A DNA stretch of 64,000 nt from an uncultured Clostridia bacterium (GCA_947629005.1 CANRCD010000003.1:1-64000); one strand, 5' to 3'. Shown: positions 34,750 through 44,907, numbered from the stretch's first letter. The notes: generated by a model from the sequence alone, not told the origin. A program made the numbers and translations.

Positions 34750-35510
34750 TTTTTCTTCCTCCCATGCTTCAGTTTGTATCTGACAAACGCAATTCCTAAA
34801 ATTGCCGCCGCACATATAATATTTGCAATATTCGTCCTTAATATGCAGTCCGCCTCAGCCCCAAAGGCCCGCCTCCTGTATTCCGGCACGATTCTGAGGT
34901 CATGGCTTTCCACAAGAAAAAGCCTGTTGACGAGACCTATCAGCCCGTAGCCCACGCCCCACAGCAGTCCGGCTGTCTCGGCGGTTTTATCCGCCTCGCC
35001 CGCGCCGACGGTGACGTGCGCACGGATGCTTTCGGCCTTTATCAGCCGTCGCACGGCCTTTCTTAACGGGCCTAAGAACTCAGCCGCAAGGTCGAGGTAG
35101 CGCGCCAGCTTTTCGGCAAGGCTCTCGGCCTTTTCCTCAGACGTAGGCGGCGCGGCGTTCTTTGCCTCATTATTTTTATTCTTTTTCGCCGGACGGGCCT
35201 TTTTTTTCGGTTCCTTATTCGCAGCCGGCTTGGCCTCCCGAGTTATTTCCGCCGTGGGCTCCCGCTTAGGCGCGGGAACACTCGCGGCGGATCCCGTCCC
35301 TCCTGCGGCAAGCGACGGTACGGGCGACGCTTCCGCCATACGCGGAGGGTTTTGTTCTTCCGCCTTTGGTCTCTCTTTCGGGAAAAGTCTCTTCGTAAAA
35401 AACGGCAGACGAAGGACGACGGAGACCGAGCCTCGGTATTCGGCCTCTATTCTTATTGGGATAAGGGCTATCAGCACAATAAGCGCCAATATCACAGCCG
35501 CGACAATCAA
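34746..35510 (-). CDS. DUF2953 family membrane protein
   Basis: There is an N-terminal membrane segment (VAAVILALIVLIALIPI), a charged, alanine- and lysine-rich middle (about 60-130), and a conserved C-terminal half (ESIRAHVTVGAGEADKTAETAGLLWGVG ... LRIVPEY) with a second membrane segment near the end. DUF2953 proteins nearly always precede ytfJ and are thought to act in the forespore or germination, but the function is not known. A TTG start at 35510 is used, with GGAGATG upstream; it overlaps the scpB stop by four bases. Confidence 0.82.
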   Translation of the reverse strand: MIVAAVILALIVLIALIPIRIEAEYRGSVSVVLRLPFFTKRLFPKERPKAEEQNPPRMAEASPVPSLAAGGTGSAASVPAPKREPTAEITREAKPAANKEPKKKARPAKKNKNNEAKNAAPPTSEEKAESLAEKLARYLDLAAEFLGPLRKAVRRLIKAESIRAHVTVGAGEADKTAETAGLLWGVGYGLIGLVNRLFLVESHDLRIVPEYRRRAFGAEADCILRTNIANIICAAAILGIAFVRYKLKHGRKKK

Positions 35511-36124
35511 GCTGATTCATCTCCGTTGGCCACCTCGGCCTCCTCGCGGGCGGCGCGCTCCAGCACGTCGTCGGGAGCGGGCGGTTCGGGCGGAGAGGGC
35601 CGCTGCTTTTCGGGCAAGGGCGGGAGCTCGCTCAGGTTTTTAAGCCCGAAGCACCGCAAAAACTCCGCCGTGGTGGCGTAAAGTATGGGGCGGCCCGGCG
35701 TATCGGCGCGGCCGGCCTCGTCCACGAAGCCGCGCTCCGTCAGACGCTGAACGCTGTGGGAGCAGTCCACTCCCCGTATAAATTCTATTTTGCCCTTTGT
35801 CACGGGCTGATTATACGCGATGACGGAAAGAGTTTCCAGAGCGGCGGCGCTTAAGCCGAGCTGCTTTTTGAGCTGCACCGCGTTTTTAATATACTCAAAG
35901 AACTCCGGCGCGGAGCAAAGCTGAACGCTGCTTTCGATTTCTATCAGCCTTATGCCGCTGCCGCTGTCCTCAAGCCTTTTTTTAAGCGAGGCGGCGGCCA
36001 GCTCGGCCTCCTCCCGCGTGATGGCAAGGGCCTCCGCCAATCGGCTCAGCTCCACGGCCTCGCCCACGGAAAACAGCACCGCCTCCATAGCCGGTTCAAT
36101 ATTCCTCGGCGATGTATTCTCCAT
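35507..36124 (-). CDS. scpB: Segregation and condensation protein B
   Basis: ScpB is the winged-helix partner of Smc-ScpA condensin, which organises and separates chromosomes. Typical blocks are MEAVLFSVGEAVELSRLAEAL, ETLSVIAYNQPVTKGKIEFIRGVDCSHSVQRL and GRPILYATTAEFLRCFGL. The C terminus is extended by a proline- and acid-rich tail (LPEKQRPSPPEPPAPDD). I choose the ATG at 36124, which keeps the usual 15 residues before EAVLF and overlaps scpA by 29 bases; an ATG at 36088 is possible. Confidence 0.93.
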   Translation of the reverse strand: MENTSPRNIEPAMEAVLFSVGEAVELSRLAEALAITREEAELAAASLKKRLEDSGSGIRLIEIESSVQLCSAPEFFEYIKNAVQLKKQLGLSAAALETLSVIAYNQPVTKGKIEFIRGVDCSHSVQRLTERGFVDEAGRADTPGRPILYATTAEFLRCFGLKNLSELPPLPEKQRPSPPEPPAPDDVLERAAREEAEVANGDESA

Positions 36125-36839
36125 CCTTTTCACCACGCAAACAGTAAATTTTTCCGTCCTGCTCAAAAACGTAGACAAAGCTTTCCTTTATCAGTTCAAG
36201 CAAAGCGAGGAAGGTAGCCACGTACTCGCCCCGGGCCGAAAGGCCCTCGAACAAATCCGAAAACTCCACAGCGTCGCCCTCATCCACGCGTGAGAGCAGG
36301 CGCGCCGTCGCCTGACGTATGCTGTAATTCGTCCTGCCCACAACGCTGCGGAAGCTTTCGGGACGAAGCCGCCCGCGCTCTTCGCTCCGCTCCAGCACAG
36401 CCCTGAAGGCCGAAAGCAGGCTTTCGGGGCTGAGGATTTTATTTTCAAGCTTTATTTTAGGGAATGGCAGCGGCTCGGGCCCCTTGAATACCACGTCGTC
36501 GCGGGCGTGCTGTAGTTTGTCCAGCTCGCCGGCGGCCAGCTTGTAGCGGCGGTATTCCTCCAGCCTCTCGGCCAGCTCCATTCGCGGGTCCTCCTCGTCC
36601 TCTTCCGGAGCGGGGAGCAGCATCCGCGATTTTATCAGCAAAAGCTGCGACGCCATCACAAGGAACTCACCGCCGAGCTCCATGTCAAATTTCTCCATGG
36701 CGGAGATGTATTCAAAATATTGGTCGGTTATTTCCGCAATAGGAATATCGTATATATTCACCTTGTTCTTTGCTATAAGGTGCAGCAGCAGATCCAGCGG
36801 CCCCTCAAAGGCGGCGAGCTTAAACGAAAGCTCATCCAT
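36096..36839 (-). CDS. scpA: Segregation and condensation protein A
   Basis: ScpA is the kleisin subunit of condensin and bridges the Smc heads with ScpB. The N terminus (LAAFEGPLDLLLHLIAKNKVNIYDIPIAEITDQYFEYI) and the MASQLLLIKSRMLLP helix are diagnostic; the C-terminal winged helix ends with FVYVFEQDGKIYCLR. The ATG shares one base with the stop of the protease gene upstream (TAATG), so translation is coupled. Length 247 is usual. Confidence 0.95.
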   Translation of the reverse strand: MDELSFKLAAFEGPLDLLLHLIAKNKVNIYDIPIAEITDQYFEYISAMEKFDMELGGEFLVMASQLLLIKSRMLLPAPEEDEEDPRMELAERLEEYRRYKLAAGELDKLQHARDDVVFKGPEPLPFPKIKLENKILSPESLLSAFRAVLERSEERGRLRPESFRSVVGRTNYSIRQATARLLSRVDEGDAVEFSDLFEGLSARGEYVATFLALLELIKESFVYVFEQDGKIYCLRGEKDGEYIAEEY

Positions 36840-37510
36840 TAAAGTCCCCCCATAAGCCTTAATACCAAATTGAGGAGGAAAGTGGCGAACATCGACCACA
36901 ACCGGTACACGGGGTTGATTATCACGCCGAGAACTCTGCCGAGCACGCCGGTGACCGAAAGTATCAAAAGCACCGGAAAGCCAAAGCGCTCGTAGTCGAG
37001 CAGCTTCATGTAGGTGGAGTTCGGCAGCGCCGCGCCGAGTATCTTACTGCCGTCAAGCGGCGGGAAGGGGATAAGGTTGAACACGGCAAAGCCGATGTTA
37101 AGGGAAACAAGGCTCTGGAGAGTGCCCACAACGAAGCCGAGTATGCCGTTATAGCCCGACATATAATACAACACCGTGAGAGGCACGTAAATGACCGTCG
37201 AGGCAAAGGCAAGCGCAATGTTCGCGGCCGGGCCTGCCAGCGCCACCAACGCCGTATCGCGCTTACGATTGCGGAAATAGTATGGGTTAAAGGGCACCGG
37301 CTTCGCCCAGCCGAAGCCGAAAAGTATCATGCACAGCGCGCCGATGGGGTCAAGGTGCGAGATAGGATTCAGCGTCAAGCGGCCGCTGTTTCTCGGAGTG
37401 GGGTCGCCAAGCCGATCCGCCACGAAGCCGTGTGCATATTCGTGGATAGTTATGGCCGTGAACAGCACCAGAAAGCGCTGAGCGTAGCCGGTGAGTGTAG
37501 AGATGAGCAT
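36839..37510 (-). CDS. Site-2 protease family membrane metalloprotease
   Basis: This M50-type protease has HEYAH at residues 23-27 in its first membrane segment and the second metal-binding motif PPLDGSKIL near residue 150. About five to six membrane segments are visible. Proteins of this group cut membrane-bound substrates; the group next to scpAB has no assigned substrate. It follows lysA by 38 bases. The family in Clostridia is regularly found upstream of scpA, as here. Confidence 0.92.
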   Translation of the reverse strand: MLISTLTGYAQRFLVLFTAITIHEYAHGFVADRLGDPTPRNSGRLTLNPISHLDPIGALCMILFGFGWAKPVPFNPYYFRNRKRDTALVALAGPAANIALAFASTVIYVPLTVLYYMSGYNGILGFVVGTLQSLVSLNIGFAVFNLIPFPPLDGSKILGAALPNSTYMKLLDYERFGFPVLLILSVTGVLGRVLGVIINPVYRLWSMFATFLLNLVLRLMGGL

Positions 37511-37548
37511 TCGGGACGCCTCCTACGCTTGCAGATTTTCAGCGGGTC

Positions 37549-38847
37549 TCAGATATCATTTCTCACAAGGTCCTCGTATGTTTCGCGCCGCACGATAAGG
37601 CGGCTCTCCCCGTTCCTTGTCATCACCATCGCGGAGCGGGGAACGCGGTTGTAGTTCGACGCCATGGAATAGTTATACGCCCCCGTGGTGAGCACAGCCA
37701 AAGTGTCGCCCGCGGCCACGCTCTGAAGCGGCATATTCTCGCCCACAAGGTCGCCGCTCTCGCAGCACCTGCCCGCCACGGTGACCTTCTGCACGGGCTT
37801 GTCGCCCGCGCGGTTTGCCACGAGAGCCGTGTATTCAGACTGATAAAGTATATAGCGCGGATTGTCGCACATACCGCCGTCCACGCTGACATAGCGGCGC
37901 ACGTTCGGGATATCCTTTATTGCTCCCACGGTGTAAAGCGTCACACCCGCGGCGGCGACAATACTCCTGCCGGGCTCCATCATCACGAAGGGCAGCGACA
38001 CGCCGCGCTTTTCGCAGGTATCCTTGAGCACAAGGCTCACAGCCTCGATATATTTGTCAAACTCTATGGGGTCGTCGGCCTCGGTATACATAACGCCGTA
38101 GCCGCCGCCGAGGTTCAGTTCCTTCATCTCATAGCCGGTCTCGTCCTTTATGTCGGCGATAAAGCCGACCAATACCTCAGCCGCGCGGCGGAAGGGCTCG
38201 AGCTCGTGTATCTGCGAACCGATGTGGCAGTGGACGCCGCCCACCTCCACGCCGGGGAGCGAAAGCGCCTTTAGCACGATGTCGCGGGCCTCGCCGGTTT
38301 CAAGTGCAAAGCCGAACTTGGAATCTATCTGGCCCGTCATGATGAAATTGTGGGTATGGGCGTCTATGCCGGGCTTTATTCTGAAAAGCACCTTCTGACA
38401 AAGGCCCCTTTCGGCGCATATAGCGCTGATAGCCTCAAGCTCGGGCGCGTTGTCCACCACAATGCGGCCCACGCCGCTCTCAATAGCGTAAACAAGCTCG
38501 TCATAAGTTTTGTTGTTGCCGTGCATGCACAGCCTTTCCGCCGGCATACCCGCCTTTAATGCGGTGTAAAGCTCTCCGCCCGAAACAACGTCGGCCCCAA
38601 GGCCCTCGCTGTTCACTATGCGCAGCACCTCGAGGCAGCACAAAGCCTTCGAGGCGTAGAATACCAACCCCCGCCCGCCGTAGAATTTATCTATTGAATC
38701 CCTGTAAAGGGCCGCCGCGCGGCGCATGGCCGTCTCGTCCAGAACGTAGAGCGGCGTGCCGTATTTTTTTGCGAGCTCCACCGCGTCGCAGCCGCCCACC
38801 GTCAGATGATTTTTTTCGTTTATGCTGAGTGCGTCCGATACAAACAT
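37549..38847 (-). CDS. lysA: Diaminopimelate decarboxylase
   Basis: LysA makes L-lysine from meso-diaminopimelate. The PLP lysine is Lys67 in FYASKA; HCHIGSQI, ELNLGGGYGV and the second-chain EPGRSIVAAAG are present, as is the active-site cysteine in GRCCESGD. Length 432 is typical. AAAGGAG stands 8 bases before the ATG. It has its own promoter, which overlaps the end of cvpA, so it heads a unit leading into the protease and scpAB. Confidence 0.97.
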   Translation of the reverse strand: MFVSDALSINEKNHLTVGGCDAVELAKKYGTPLYVLDETAMRRAAALYRDSIDKFYGGRGLVFYASKALCCLEVLRIVNSEGLGADVVSGGELYTALKAGMPAERLCMHGNNKTYDELVYAIESGVGRIVVDNAPELEAISAICAERGLCQKVLFRIKPGIDAHTHNFIMTGQIDSKFGFALETGEARDIVLKALSLPGVEVGGVHCHIGSQIHELEPFRRAAEVLVGFIADIKDETGYEMKELNLGGGYGVMYTEADDPIEFDKYIEAVSLVLKDTCEKRGVSLPFVMMEPGRSIVAAAGVTLYTVGAIKDIPNVRRYVSVDGGMCDNPRYILYQSEYTALVANRAGDKPVQKVTVAGRCCESGDLVGENMPLQSVAAGDTLAVLTTGAYNYSMASNYNRVPRSAMVMTRNGESRLIVRRETYEDLVRNDI

Positions 38848-38887
38848 GGCTTTTCTCCTTTGTTAAACGCAAATATTTACAGAGTAT

Positions 38888-38916
38888 ATTTTACCACATA
38901 ACGCGCGGAAAATCAA
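38888..38916 (-). promoter_or_regulatory. Promoter of lysA
   Basis: TTGATT, 17 bases, TAAAAT on the minus strand. The -35 box covers the cvpA stop codon. Confidence 0.75.
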
Positions 38917-39506
38917 GACAATTTTAGAATTGACTCCAGCAGAGGGTTGTTATTGTACAGAAGCGAGGCAAAGCGGCTGCCCCGCAGCAATTCTCCCATA
39001 ATGTTTATCTTGCCGAAGGCCTCCAGCGCGCCGAGGCACGCAAAGACGACGAGCGCAAAAACCGCGCCGAGGGCAAAGCCCAGCGCGCCTCCGGCAAGGC
39101 CGTTTGCCTGCCGCACCACCGGCAGCGACGAGGCCGCGCCCAGCACTCCCGAAATAATCAGCAGCGCCAGCTTTACCACAATGACCACGGCCATAAAGCC
39201 CAGCACGTCCACGGCGGCCTGCGCCACCGCGCCGTAAAGCCCGTCCGTCGCTGCCGAGGCTATGGGCAGGTCGCGCATTACGCCGGGGAGATTTTCGAGC
39301 ATATTGCTTTCGCTCAGCTTTTTTGCTATTGCGCCGGCCACCTCCAGCCGTGAAAGCATGGCGCTCACGGGGCGGAACAGCAGATAGCCCGCCACCAGCG
39401 ACACCGCCATGCTCACAAGGCTGAGCACGGTTTTCATAAGGCCGCGGCGGCTGCCCCAAAGCACGAACGCCAGCAAAAAGACCAGCGTGGCAATATCAAG
39501 CTTCAA
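38913..39506 (-). CDS. CvpA family membrane protein
   Basis: Four to five hydrophobic segments and the family's opening (DIATLVFLLAFVLWGSRRGLMKTVLSL) are seen; CvpA was first described in colicin V production and is now linked to envelope stress. The start is a TTG at 39506, which has AAGGAG eight bases before it. The GTG at 39515 overlaps that site. It follows the DUF5711 gene in the same direction. Confidence 0.85.
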   Translation of the reverse strand: MKLDIATLVFLLAFVLWGSRRGLMKTVLSLVSMAVSLVAGYLLFRPVSAMLSRLEVAGAIAKKLSESNMLENLPGVMRDLPIASAATDGLYGAVAQAAVDVLGFMAVVIVVKLALLIISGVLGAASSLPVVRQANGLAGGALGFALGAVFALVVFACLGALEAFGKINIMGELLRGSRFASLLYNNNPLLESILKLS

Positions 39507-39549
39507 AGAAATCACTCCTTATTTTGGCGTATCGGCGGGCGGATTCGCC

Positions 39550-40677
39550 CTACTTTATTATATTCCCCGCGCTGCCGCTCATGACAAAGGCGGCCTTGCC
39601 GCTGCTGAACAGCGCCATGCGTTTGACGGCAAAATCCGAAAGCAGCTCCTTCTGAAGCTGGCATTTTTCATTGTAGATAAACACCCGATTTCCGGCCGAG
39701 GCTGCGATGTGCCCGCCGCTGACGCTGAGGGCCTCGCACAGGCCGTTCATCTCTGTGGAAGCCGTGACCTCGCCCATGCGGTTTACCATCTCGATTTGGG
39801 TGGATTTGCCCATAAGGCCGCTGGCCGCGCTTTCGCAGCAGATAATCATGGCGTCCGGGTTCGAAATATCGGCCCCGAGCAGAGTGCGCCCGTCGTAGCC
39901 CAGCTCCCAGCGCAGCGCTCCGTCGGAGTTATAGAGCGCAAGCCGCTCGCTGCCGAGAGCCGATATAGTGTAATCGCGGTTTATCTTCACGTTGAAGTAT
40001 ATCTCGTCCTCCTGAAAGCCAGCTGCCTGCCGCTCGGTCTTGTCTAACCGCACGACGGTCAGCTCGCCGCGGAGCTCGTCCTCGGCGTCGCTCACCGAGG
40101 ATATGACAAGCCGCGAGTTGTCCGCGCTTAAATCCATGTCCACAAACTCCCCGCTGCCCATGTTCCATGCGTAAATTGCGGCGCCCTTGTCGTTATACAC
40201 TCTTATCTCCGCCCCGCCGCCGGAAGGCTCGCCCGCCACAAAGGCATAACCGTTTTTGTTTACCTTTGCCGATATTATAGGATATTCCGTTCTAAGGGCG
40301 TAAATCTGCTTATCGTCCTTATAGAGGGAAAAGTCGCGGCCCTCCCTGTCATAAACCACAATATACTCTCCCTCGGCCCAAGCTGCGGGCGAGGCTATGC
40401 TTATGTCCTTCGCGCTGCCGCGGCCGTTTTCGTCCATCAGCAGAAAGGTGTTGGTCGTGAGCAGCAGAGCCTTCTTCCCCACCGTCAGGGCGGCGCCTCC
40501 GGCATAGCCTTCTACGCTGCGGTTTTCGTCCGCTCCGCGCCCCGAGCCCAGTATATCCACAATCTCACCGCCGAGACTGCGGTCGCGGTTCTGATAGGCT
40601 ATAACAAAGACCAGCAGGGCCAGAACCACAGCCGCCATAATTATTCTCAGCACGGATTTTTTCGTTTCGTTTTTCAT
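39550..40677 (-). CDS. DUF5711 family membrane-anchored propeller protein
   Basis: One membrane segment (IIMAAVVLALLVFVIAY) near the N terminus is followed by about 340 residues of WD40-like repeats of the form GRGSAKDISIASPAAWAEGEYIVVYDREG, expected outside the cell. DUF5711 proteins are common in Clostridia beside truA and cvpA; no function is known. AAAGGAG lies 8 bases before the ATG at 40677, which I prefer over the more distal start at 40710. The truA stop is 13 bases upstream. Confidence 0.8.
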   Translation of the reverse strand: MKNETKKSVLRIIMAAVVLALLVFVIAYQNRDRSLGGEIVDILGSGRGADENRSVEGYAGGAALTVGKKALLLTTNTFLLMDENGRGSAKDISIASPAAWAEGEYIVVYDREGRDFSLYKDDKQIYALRTEYPIISAKVNKNGYAFVAGEPSGGGAEIRVYNDKGAAIYAWNMGSGEFVDMDLSADNSRLVISSVSDAEDELRGELTVVRLDKTERQAAGFQEDEIYFNVKINRDYTISALGSERLALYNSDGALRWELGYDGRTLLGADISNPDAMIICCESAASGLMGKSTQIEMVNRMGEVTASTEMNGLCEALSVSGGHIAASAGNRVFIYNEKCQLQKELLSDFAVKRMALFSSGKAAFVMSGSAGNIIK

Positions 40678-40690
40678 GCCCGCGCTCCTT

Positions 40691-41422
40691 TCAGTACTCC
40701 ACATTAACAAGGCAAAGTCCCTGCGGCGGGGCCGTCAGCCCCAGCGCACGGCGGTCGCGCCCCTCGATTAGAGCGGTAAGGTCGTCCGCGCGGAGCTTGC
40801 CCGCGCCGACGTATACCAGCGTGCCCACGATTATGCGTACCATGTTGTATAAAAACCCGTTCGCCGAGGCCGTCACGGTAATAAGCCCACCGTCCTTAAC
40901 AAGGCTGAGCTCCGACAAATCGCGGACGGTGGTTTTGGCCTTGCCGCCCGCCGCCATAAAGCAGCGGAAGTCCCGCCTGCCGCGTATCAGACCGCAGGCC
41001 CGCTCTATCTCGGCAATATCCAGCGCGGCGGGGTAATGCCACGCATAATTGCGCAGAAAGGGGTCGGCGTGAACGGTATTAAGTATCCTGTATTCATAAG
41101 TTTTTTTCACCGCGTCAAAACGGGCGTTGAAGCTGTCGGGCGCGGTTTCGCCCTTCACGGCCCGTATGTCGGGCGGCAGAGCCGCGTTCAGCACGAAGGG
41201 CAGCTTGTCGGCCGGTATGGAGGTATCGGCGGAAAAACCGCAAACGAACATTCTCGCATGGACGCGGGCGTCGGTGCGGGAACAGCCCACAACGGCTGTC
41301 TCGGCGCCAAAAACGCCGTAAAGAACGTCCTCCAAAACCTCCTGCACGGTCACGCCGTTTTTCTGCCGCTGCCAGCCGTGATAATTCGTGCCGTCGTACA
41401 TAAGAGTGAGCTTGAATTTCAT
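40691..41422 (-). CDS. truA: tRNA pseudouridine synthase A
   Basis: TruA isomerises U38-U40 in the tRNA anticodon arm. The catalytic aspartate is Asp51 in GCSRTDARVHA, and YDGTNYHGWQRQ and NGFLYNMVRIIVGTL are the usual flanking motifs. The 243 residues are a full-length protein. Its ATG overlaps the ecfT stop by four bases. The order ecfA1-ecfA2-ecfT-truA is a conserved Firmicutes string, usually after rplQ, which is not here. Confidence 0.97.
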   Translation of the reverse strand: MKFKLTLMYDGTNYHGWQRQKNGVTVQEVLEDVLYGVFGAETAVVGCSRTDARVHARMFVCGFSADTSIPADKLPFVLNAALPPDIRAVKGETAPDSFNARFDAVKKTYEYRILNTVHADPFLRNYAWHYPAALDIAEIERACGLIRGRRDFRCFMAAGGKAKTTVRDLSELSLVKDGGLITVTASANGFLYNMVRIIVGTLVYVGAGKLRADDLTALIEGRDRRALGLTAPPQGLCLVNVEY

Positions 41423-42225
41423 CTTGTCACTACCTTAATGGTTATGATTGCCGCCAGCAGCCCCACGGCCCAGACAAGGGCAAAAAAGTCGTCCCTGCCG
41501 AACGCGAAGCGGCGAAGCGAGGTGCGCCCCGTCCCGCCGTGGTAGCAGCGGCACTCCATGGCCACGGCCAGCTCGTCGGCGCGGCGGAAGGCCCCCACAA
41601 ACAACGGCACCAAAATGGGCGCCATGGCCCTCACCCTTTTTATCGGGCCGCCGCTTTCAAAGTCGGCCCCGCGGGAGGTCTGGGCCTTGATTATTTTGTC
41701 GGTCTCCTCCATCAGAGTGGGGATAAAGCGCAGGGCTATGCTCATCATCATGGCTATCTCGTGGGAGGGCAGGCCCAGCCTCGCGAAGGGCGAAAGCAGC
41801 CTTTCAATGCCGCCCGTCAGCACGATGGGCGAGGTCGTCAGCGTGAGCAGCGAGCTGCCGATTATCAGCAACACCAGCCGCACCGCCATTTTCACTGCGA
41901 TAACAACGCCGTCGTCGGTTATTTTAAGGAAGCCCCAACGCCACAGCTCGCTGCCGGTTGGCGTCATGAAAAGGTTGAGCCCAACCGTGAACAGCATAAG
42001 TATGACAATGGGCTTTAGCCCGCGTGTTATAAAGCTCAGCGGCACCCGCGAGGCTCTGACGGCGATAGCCGTGAAAATGACTATCAGCGCGTATTCCCAC
42101 GCCGACGAGGCCATAAAGAGCAGCGTCATGTAATATATAACCCAGAGCAGCTTGGTTCTGGGGTCCATGCGGTGCAGCGGCGAATCGACGCTGTAATACT
42201 GGCCGAGGGTTATGTCTCTAAGCAT
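41419..42225 (-). CDS. ecfT: ECF transporter transmembrane subunit EcfT
   Basis: EcfT is the shared membrane scaffold of group II energy-coupling-factor importers for vitamins and metals. It has five to six hydrophobic segments and coupling-helix signatures near the C terminus (AQTSRGADFESGG and VPLFVGAFRRADELAVAMECR). The opening GQYYSVDSPLHRMDPRTKL is diagnostic. It overlaps ecfA2 by eight bases. No substrate-binding S component is encoded nearby, so it serves S components encoded elsewhere. Confidence 0.95.
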   Translation of the reverse strand: MLRDITLGQYYSVDSPLHRMDPRTKLLWVIYYMTLLFMASSAWEYALIVIFTAIAVRASRVPLSFITRGLKPIVILMLFTVGLNLFMTPTGSELWRWGFLKITDDGVVIAVKMAVRLVLLIIGSSLLTLTTSPIVLTGGIERLLSPFARLGLPSHEIAMMMSIALRFIPTLMEETDKIIKAQTSRGADFESGGPIKRVRAMAPILVPLFVGAFRRADELAVAMECRCYHGGTGRTSLRRFAFGRDDFFALVWAVGLLAAIITIKVVTR

Positions 42226-43075
42226 TCTTTCCGCCTCCCATCAGCGCGGCTATGGCGTCGGCGGCGTCGGCCACGGTGAAGATATCGCGCCGCAGCGGCA
42301 GGCCGGCCTTTATCAGCCCATCCACAATGCGCGATATTTGAGGGGTGTCGAGCCCCATGGAGCGGAGCTCCTCCCCGCGCGAGAATACCTCGGCCACGGA
42401 GCCGCTCATAACGAGACGGCCGCCGTTCATCACCGCGACGGTCTTTACGGTTTTTGCCACGTCCTCCATGGAGTGCGAGGCGAGGATTATGGTTTTGCAC
42501 CAGTCGCCGTGCAGACTCCCAAGCATAGCCAGCAGCTCGCGGGCGCCCTCGGGGTCAAGCCCCGCGGTAGGTTCGTCCAGAATGAGCAGCTCGGGCTTCA
42601 TGGCCACCACTCCGGCGATGGCCACGCGGCGCTTCTGCCCGCCTGAAAGGTCGAAGGGCGACTTGTCGAGCAGCGTCTCAACGCCGACGCGGCGCGCGGC
42701 CTCGCGCACGCGGGAATCGGCCTCGTCCGCGGAAAGTCCGCGGTTGAGCGGGCCAAATGCTATATCCTTGTAAACAGTCTCCTCAAAGAGCTGGTGCTCC
42801 GGATACTGAAAAACGAGTCCGGTGCTTTTACGGGCCACTCTCGCTGCCGACTTGTAGTCGGGGTAGCTTTTGCCCTCGGGCAGAAGCTCGCCCTCGTTTG
42901 GTGGCAGCAAGCCTGCCAGCACCTGCATGAGCGTGGATTTTCCGCTGCCGGTGTGACCGATAAGGCCCACGAAGTCGCCGTCGTCAAGGCGCAGACTTAC
43001 GTTTTTCAACGCCACGCGGGCCGAGGGCTCGTCCTTGTTGTAGGTATAGGTTATATTTCTGAGTTCAACGGACAT
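42218..43075 (-). CDS. ecfA2: ECF transporter ATP-binding subunit EcfA2
   Basis: An ABC ATPase with Walker [10 protein letters not shown], signature LSGGQKRR and Walker [14 protein letters not shown]. It pairs with EcfA1 to power the ECF module. The ATG at 43075 has GAGGAA just upstream and overlaps the ecfA1 stop by 11 bases. Confidence 0.95.
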   Translation of the reverse strand: MSVELRNITYTYNKDEPSARVALKNVSLRLDDGDFVGLIGHTGSGKSTLMQVLAGLLPPNEGELLPEGKSYPDYKSAARVARKSTGLVFQYPEHQLFEETVYKDIAFGPLNRGLSADEADSRVREAARRVGVETLLDKSPFDLSGGQKRRVAIAGVVAMKPELLILDEPTAGLDPEGARELLAMLGSLHGDWCKTIILASHSMEDVAKTVKTVAVMNGGRLVMSGSVAEVFSRGEELRSMGLDTPQISRIVDGLIKAGLPLRRDIFTVADAADAIAALMGGGKNA

Positions 43076-43919
43076 TTGCGATTCCTCTGTCATTGTACAT
43101 TTTTACGAGGGCTTCCACGCAGGGCGCGCTGCGAAGTACTCCCTCCGGCGCGTCTATACCGCGCTTTCTGAGCTCGTACATAAGCTCCGTCGCCTGCGGC
43201 ACGTCAAGCCCAAGTGCGCGGAGCTCCTCCACTCGGGAGAAAATCGTGGAAGGGGGCCCGTCCATAACGACCTCGCCGCCGTCCATGACAATGCAGCGGT
43301 CGGCCTTGACGGCCTCGTCCATATAGTGGGTTATGTGGATTATCGTTATCCCTTTTTCTCGATTAAGGCGGCGCACGGTCTCCATAACCTCGGCGCGGCC
43401 CGAGGGGTCGAGCATGGCGGTGGGCTCGTCGAGTACAATGCACTTTGGCTCCATGGCAAGGATACCCGCAATGGCAACCCGCTGCTTCTGCCCGCCGGAG
43501 AGTAGGTGCGGCGCGTGCAGGCGGTAGTCGTACATACGCACCGTTTTAAGCGCCTCATCCACGCGGCGGCGCATTTCCTCCCGGGGTACGCCGAGGTTTT
43601 CCAGCCCAAAGGCCACATCCTCCTCCACAACGGTGGCGACTATCTGGTTGTCGGGGTTTTGGAACACCATGCCCACGTTTTTCCTAAGTTCAAACACGCT
43701 GCCATCGTCCGAGGTGTCGATGCCGAACACCGACACTTTCCCGCCGCTTGGGGTGAGAATGGCGTTGAGCTGCTTGGCGAAAGTGGATTTACCGCTTCCG
43801 TTATGGCCCAAAATCGCCACAAACTCTCCGCCGGCGATATCTATATTCAGTTTTTTCAAAACCTCTACCGCACCCTCGTCCCCCTGATATGAGAACGAGA
43901 GATTTTCGGCTTTAATCAT
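43065..43919 (-). CDS. ecfA1: ECF transporter ATP-binding subunit EcfA1
   Basis: ABC ATPase with Walker [10 protein letters not shown], signature LSGGQKQR, Walker [14 protein letters not shown] and the family's Q-loop segment ([21 protein letters not shown]). It forms a heterodimer with EcfA2. The start ATG follows the methyltransferase gene by 13 bases. Confidence 0.95.
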   Translation of the reverse strand: MIKAENLSFSYQGDEGAVEVLKKLNIDIAGGEFVAILGHNGSGKSTFAKQLNAILTPSGGKVSVFGIDTSDDGSVFELRKNVGMVFQNPDNQIVATVVEEDVAFGLENLGVPREEMRRRVDEALKTVRMYDYRLHAPHLLSGGQKQRVAIAGILAMEPKCIVLDEPTAMLDPSGRAEVMETVRRLNREKGITIIHITHYMDEAVKADRCIVMDGGEVVMDGPPSTIFSRVEELRALGLDVPQATELMYELRKRGIDAPEGVLRSAPCVEALVKMYNDRGIANVR

Positions 43920-43932
43920 AGCAACACCCTTC

Positions 43933-44787
43933 TTACGGCATTTCCCAACGGCCCGCCGCGCCGCAGGGCAGCGCCAGCGCGGACGAGCTTATCGGGAGCC
44001 CCAGCTCGTCGGCGGTTATTTTTCCCTTGGGCAGCGCCAGCGAAAGTATATTTTTGAGCACCCCTGCCTGTAGGCCGGTGGTGTAAGAATTTATCACAAA
44101 GAACAGCGGCTCGTCGCTGAGCAGCAGCGCGCAGCGGCTCACAAAGTTCCACAGGCTGTCCTCCAGCTTCCAAAGCTCGCCGGACGGCCCGCGTCCGTAG
44201 GACGGAGGGTCCATTATTATTGCGTCGTATTTGCTGCCTCGGCGGATCTCACGCTCGACGAGCTTCATACAGTCGTCCACGAGGAATCGCAGGTTTTCCG
44301 CCTTCACCCCGCTCGACTGAGCGTTCTCCTTGGCCCATGCGACCATGCCCTTGGCGGCGTCCACATGGGTGACGTGGGCGCCCTCCTTCGCGCAGGCCGC
44401 GGTGGCCGCGCCGGTATAGGCGAAAAGGTTCAGAACCTTGGCTCCTCCGCGGGCGCGTATTTTTTCGCGCATCCAGTCCCAGTTGACGGCCTGCTCCGGA
44501 AAAAGACCGGTGTGTTTGAAGCCCATGGGCTTTACGATGAAGGTCAAATCCTTATACCCGATATCCCAGCGTTCGGGCAGGGTCTTGTTGTAGCTCCAGC
44601 TCCCCCCGCCGCTCCTGCTGCGATTGTAAACGGCGTGGGCCCCGCCCCATTTTTCGGGGGCGCGGCGTTCGCCCCATATAACCTGAGGGTCAGGGCGGCA
44701 AAGGATGAAATCGCCCCAGCGTTCAAGCTTTTCGCCGTCCGCCGCGTCTATGCACTCGTAGTCCTTCCAGCCTTCCGCCACCCACAT
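43933..44787 (-). CDS. Class I SAM-dependent methyltransferase (RlmI/RlmK-like)
   Basis: The 284-residue protein resembles the catalytic half of 23S rRNA cytosine or guanine methyltransferases (PF10672 type) and lacks a PUA domain. The SAM-binding motif [20 protein letters not shown] and the catalytic-type DPPSYGRG are clear. It probably methylates rRNA, though the site cannot be told. It leads the ecf-truA block and has a strong promoter. The ribosome binding site is poor (GGGGC). Confidence 0.88.
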   Translation of the reverse strand: MWVAEGWKDYECIDAADGEKLERWGDFILCRPDPQVIWGERRAPEKWGGAHAVYNRSRSGGGSWSYNKTLPERWDIGYKDLTFIVKPMGFKHTGLFPEQAVNWDWMREKIRARGGAKVLNLFAYTGAATAACAKEGAHVTHVDAAKGMVAWAKENAQSSGVKAENLRFLVDDCMKLVEREIRRGSKYDAIIMDPPSYGRGPSGELWKLEDSLWNFVSRCALLLSDEPLFFVINSYTTGLQAGVLKNILSLALPKGKITADELGLPISSSALALPCGAAGRWEMP

Positions 44788-44816
44788 ATAAAAGCCCCCA
44801 TTTTATGTTTGTTACC

Positions 44817-44845
44817 ATTATAGCACGGTTCCCCCAATTATGCAA
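44817..44845 (-). promoter_or_regulatory. Promoter of the methyltransferase-ecf-truA operon
   Basis: TTGCAT, 17 bases, TATAAT on the minus strand, 30 bases before the start codon. Confidence 0.75.
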
Positions 44846-44855
44846 GATAAAAATA

Positions 44856-44892
44856 CCAAAAAGTAAAAGCGGGAGCGCAATGCGCCCTCCGC
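44856..44892 (-). terminator. Terminator behind yraN
   Basis: GCGGAGGGCGCA and TGCGCTCCCGC form a stem, followed by TTTTACTTTTT on the minus strand. It ends the lepB-rbgA-rnhB-yraN unit. Confidence 0.75.
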
Positions 44893-44907
44893 GGTTCGTG
44901 CGTTATT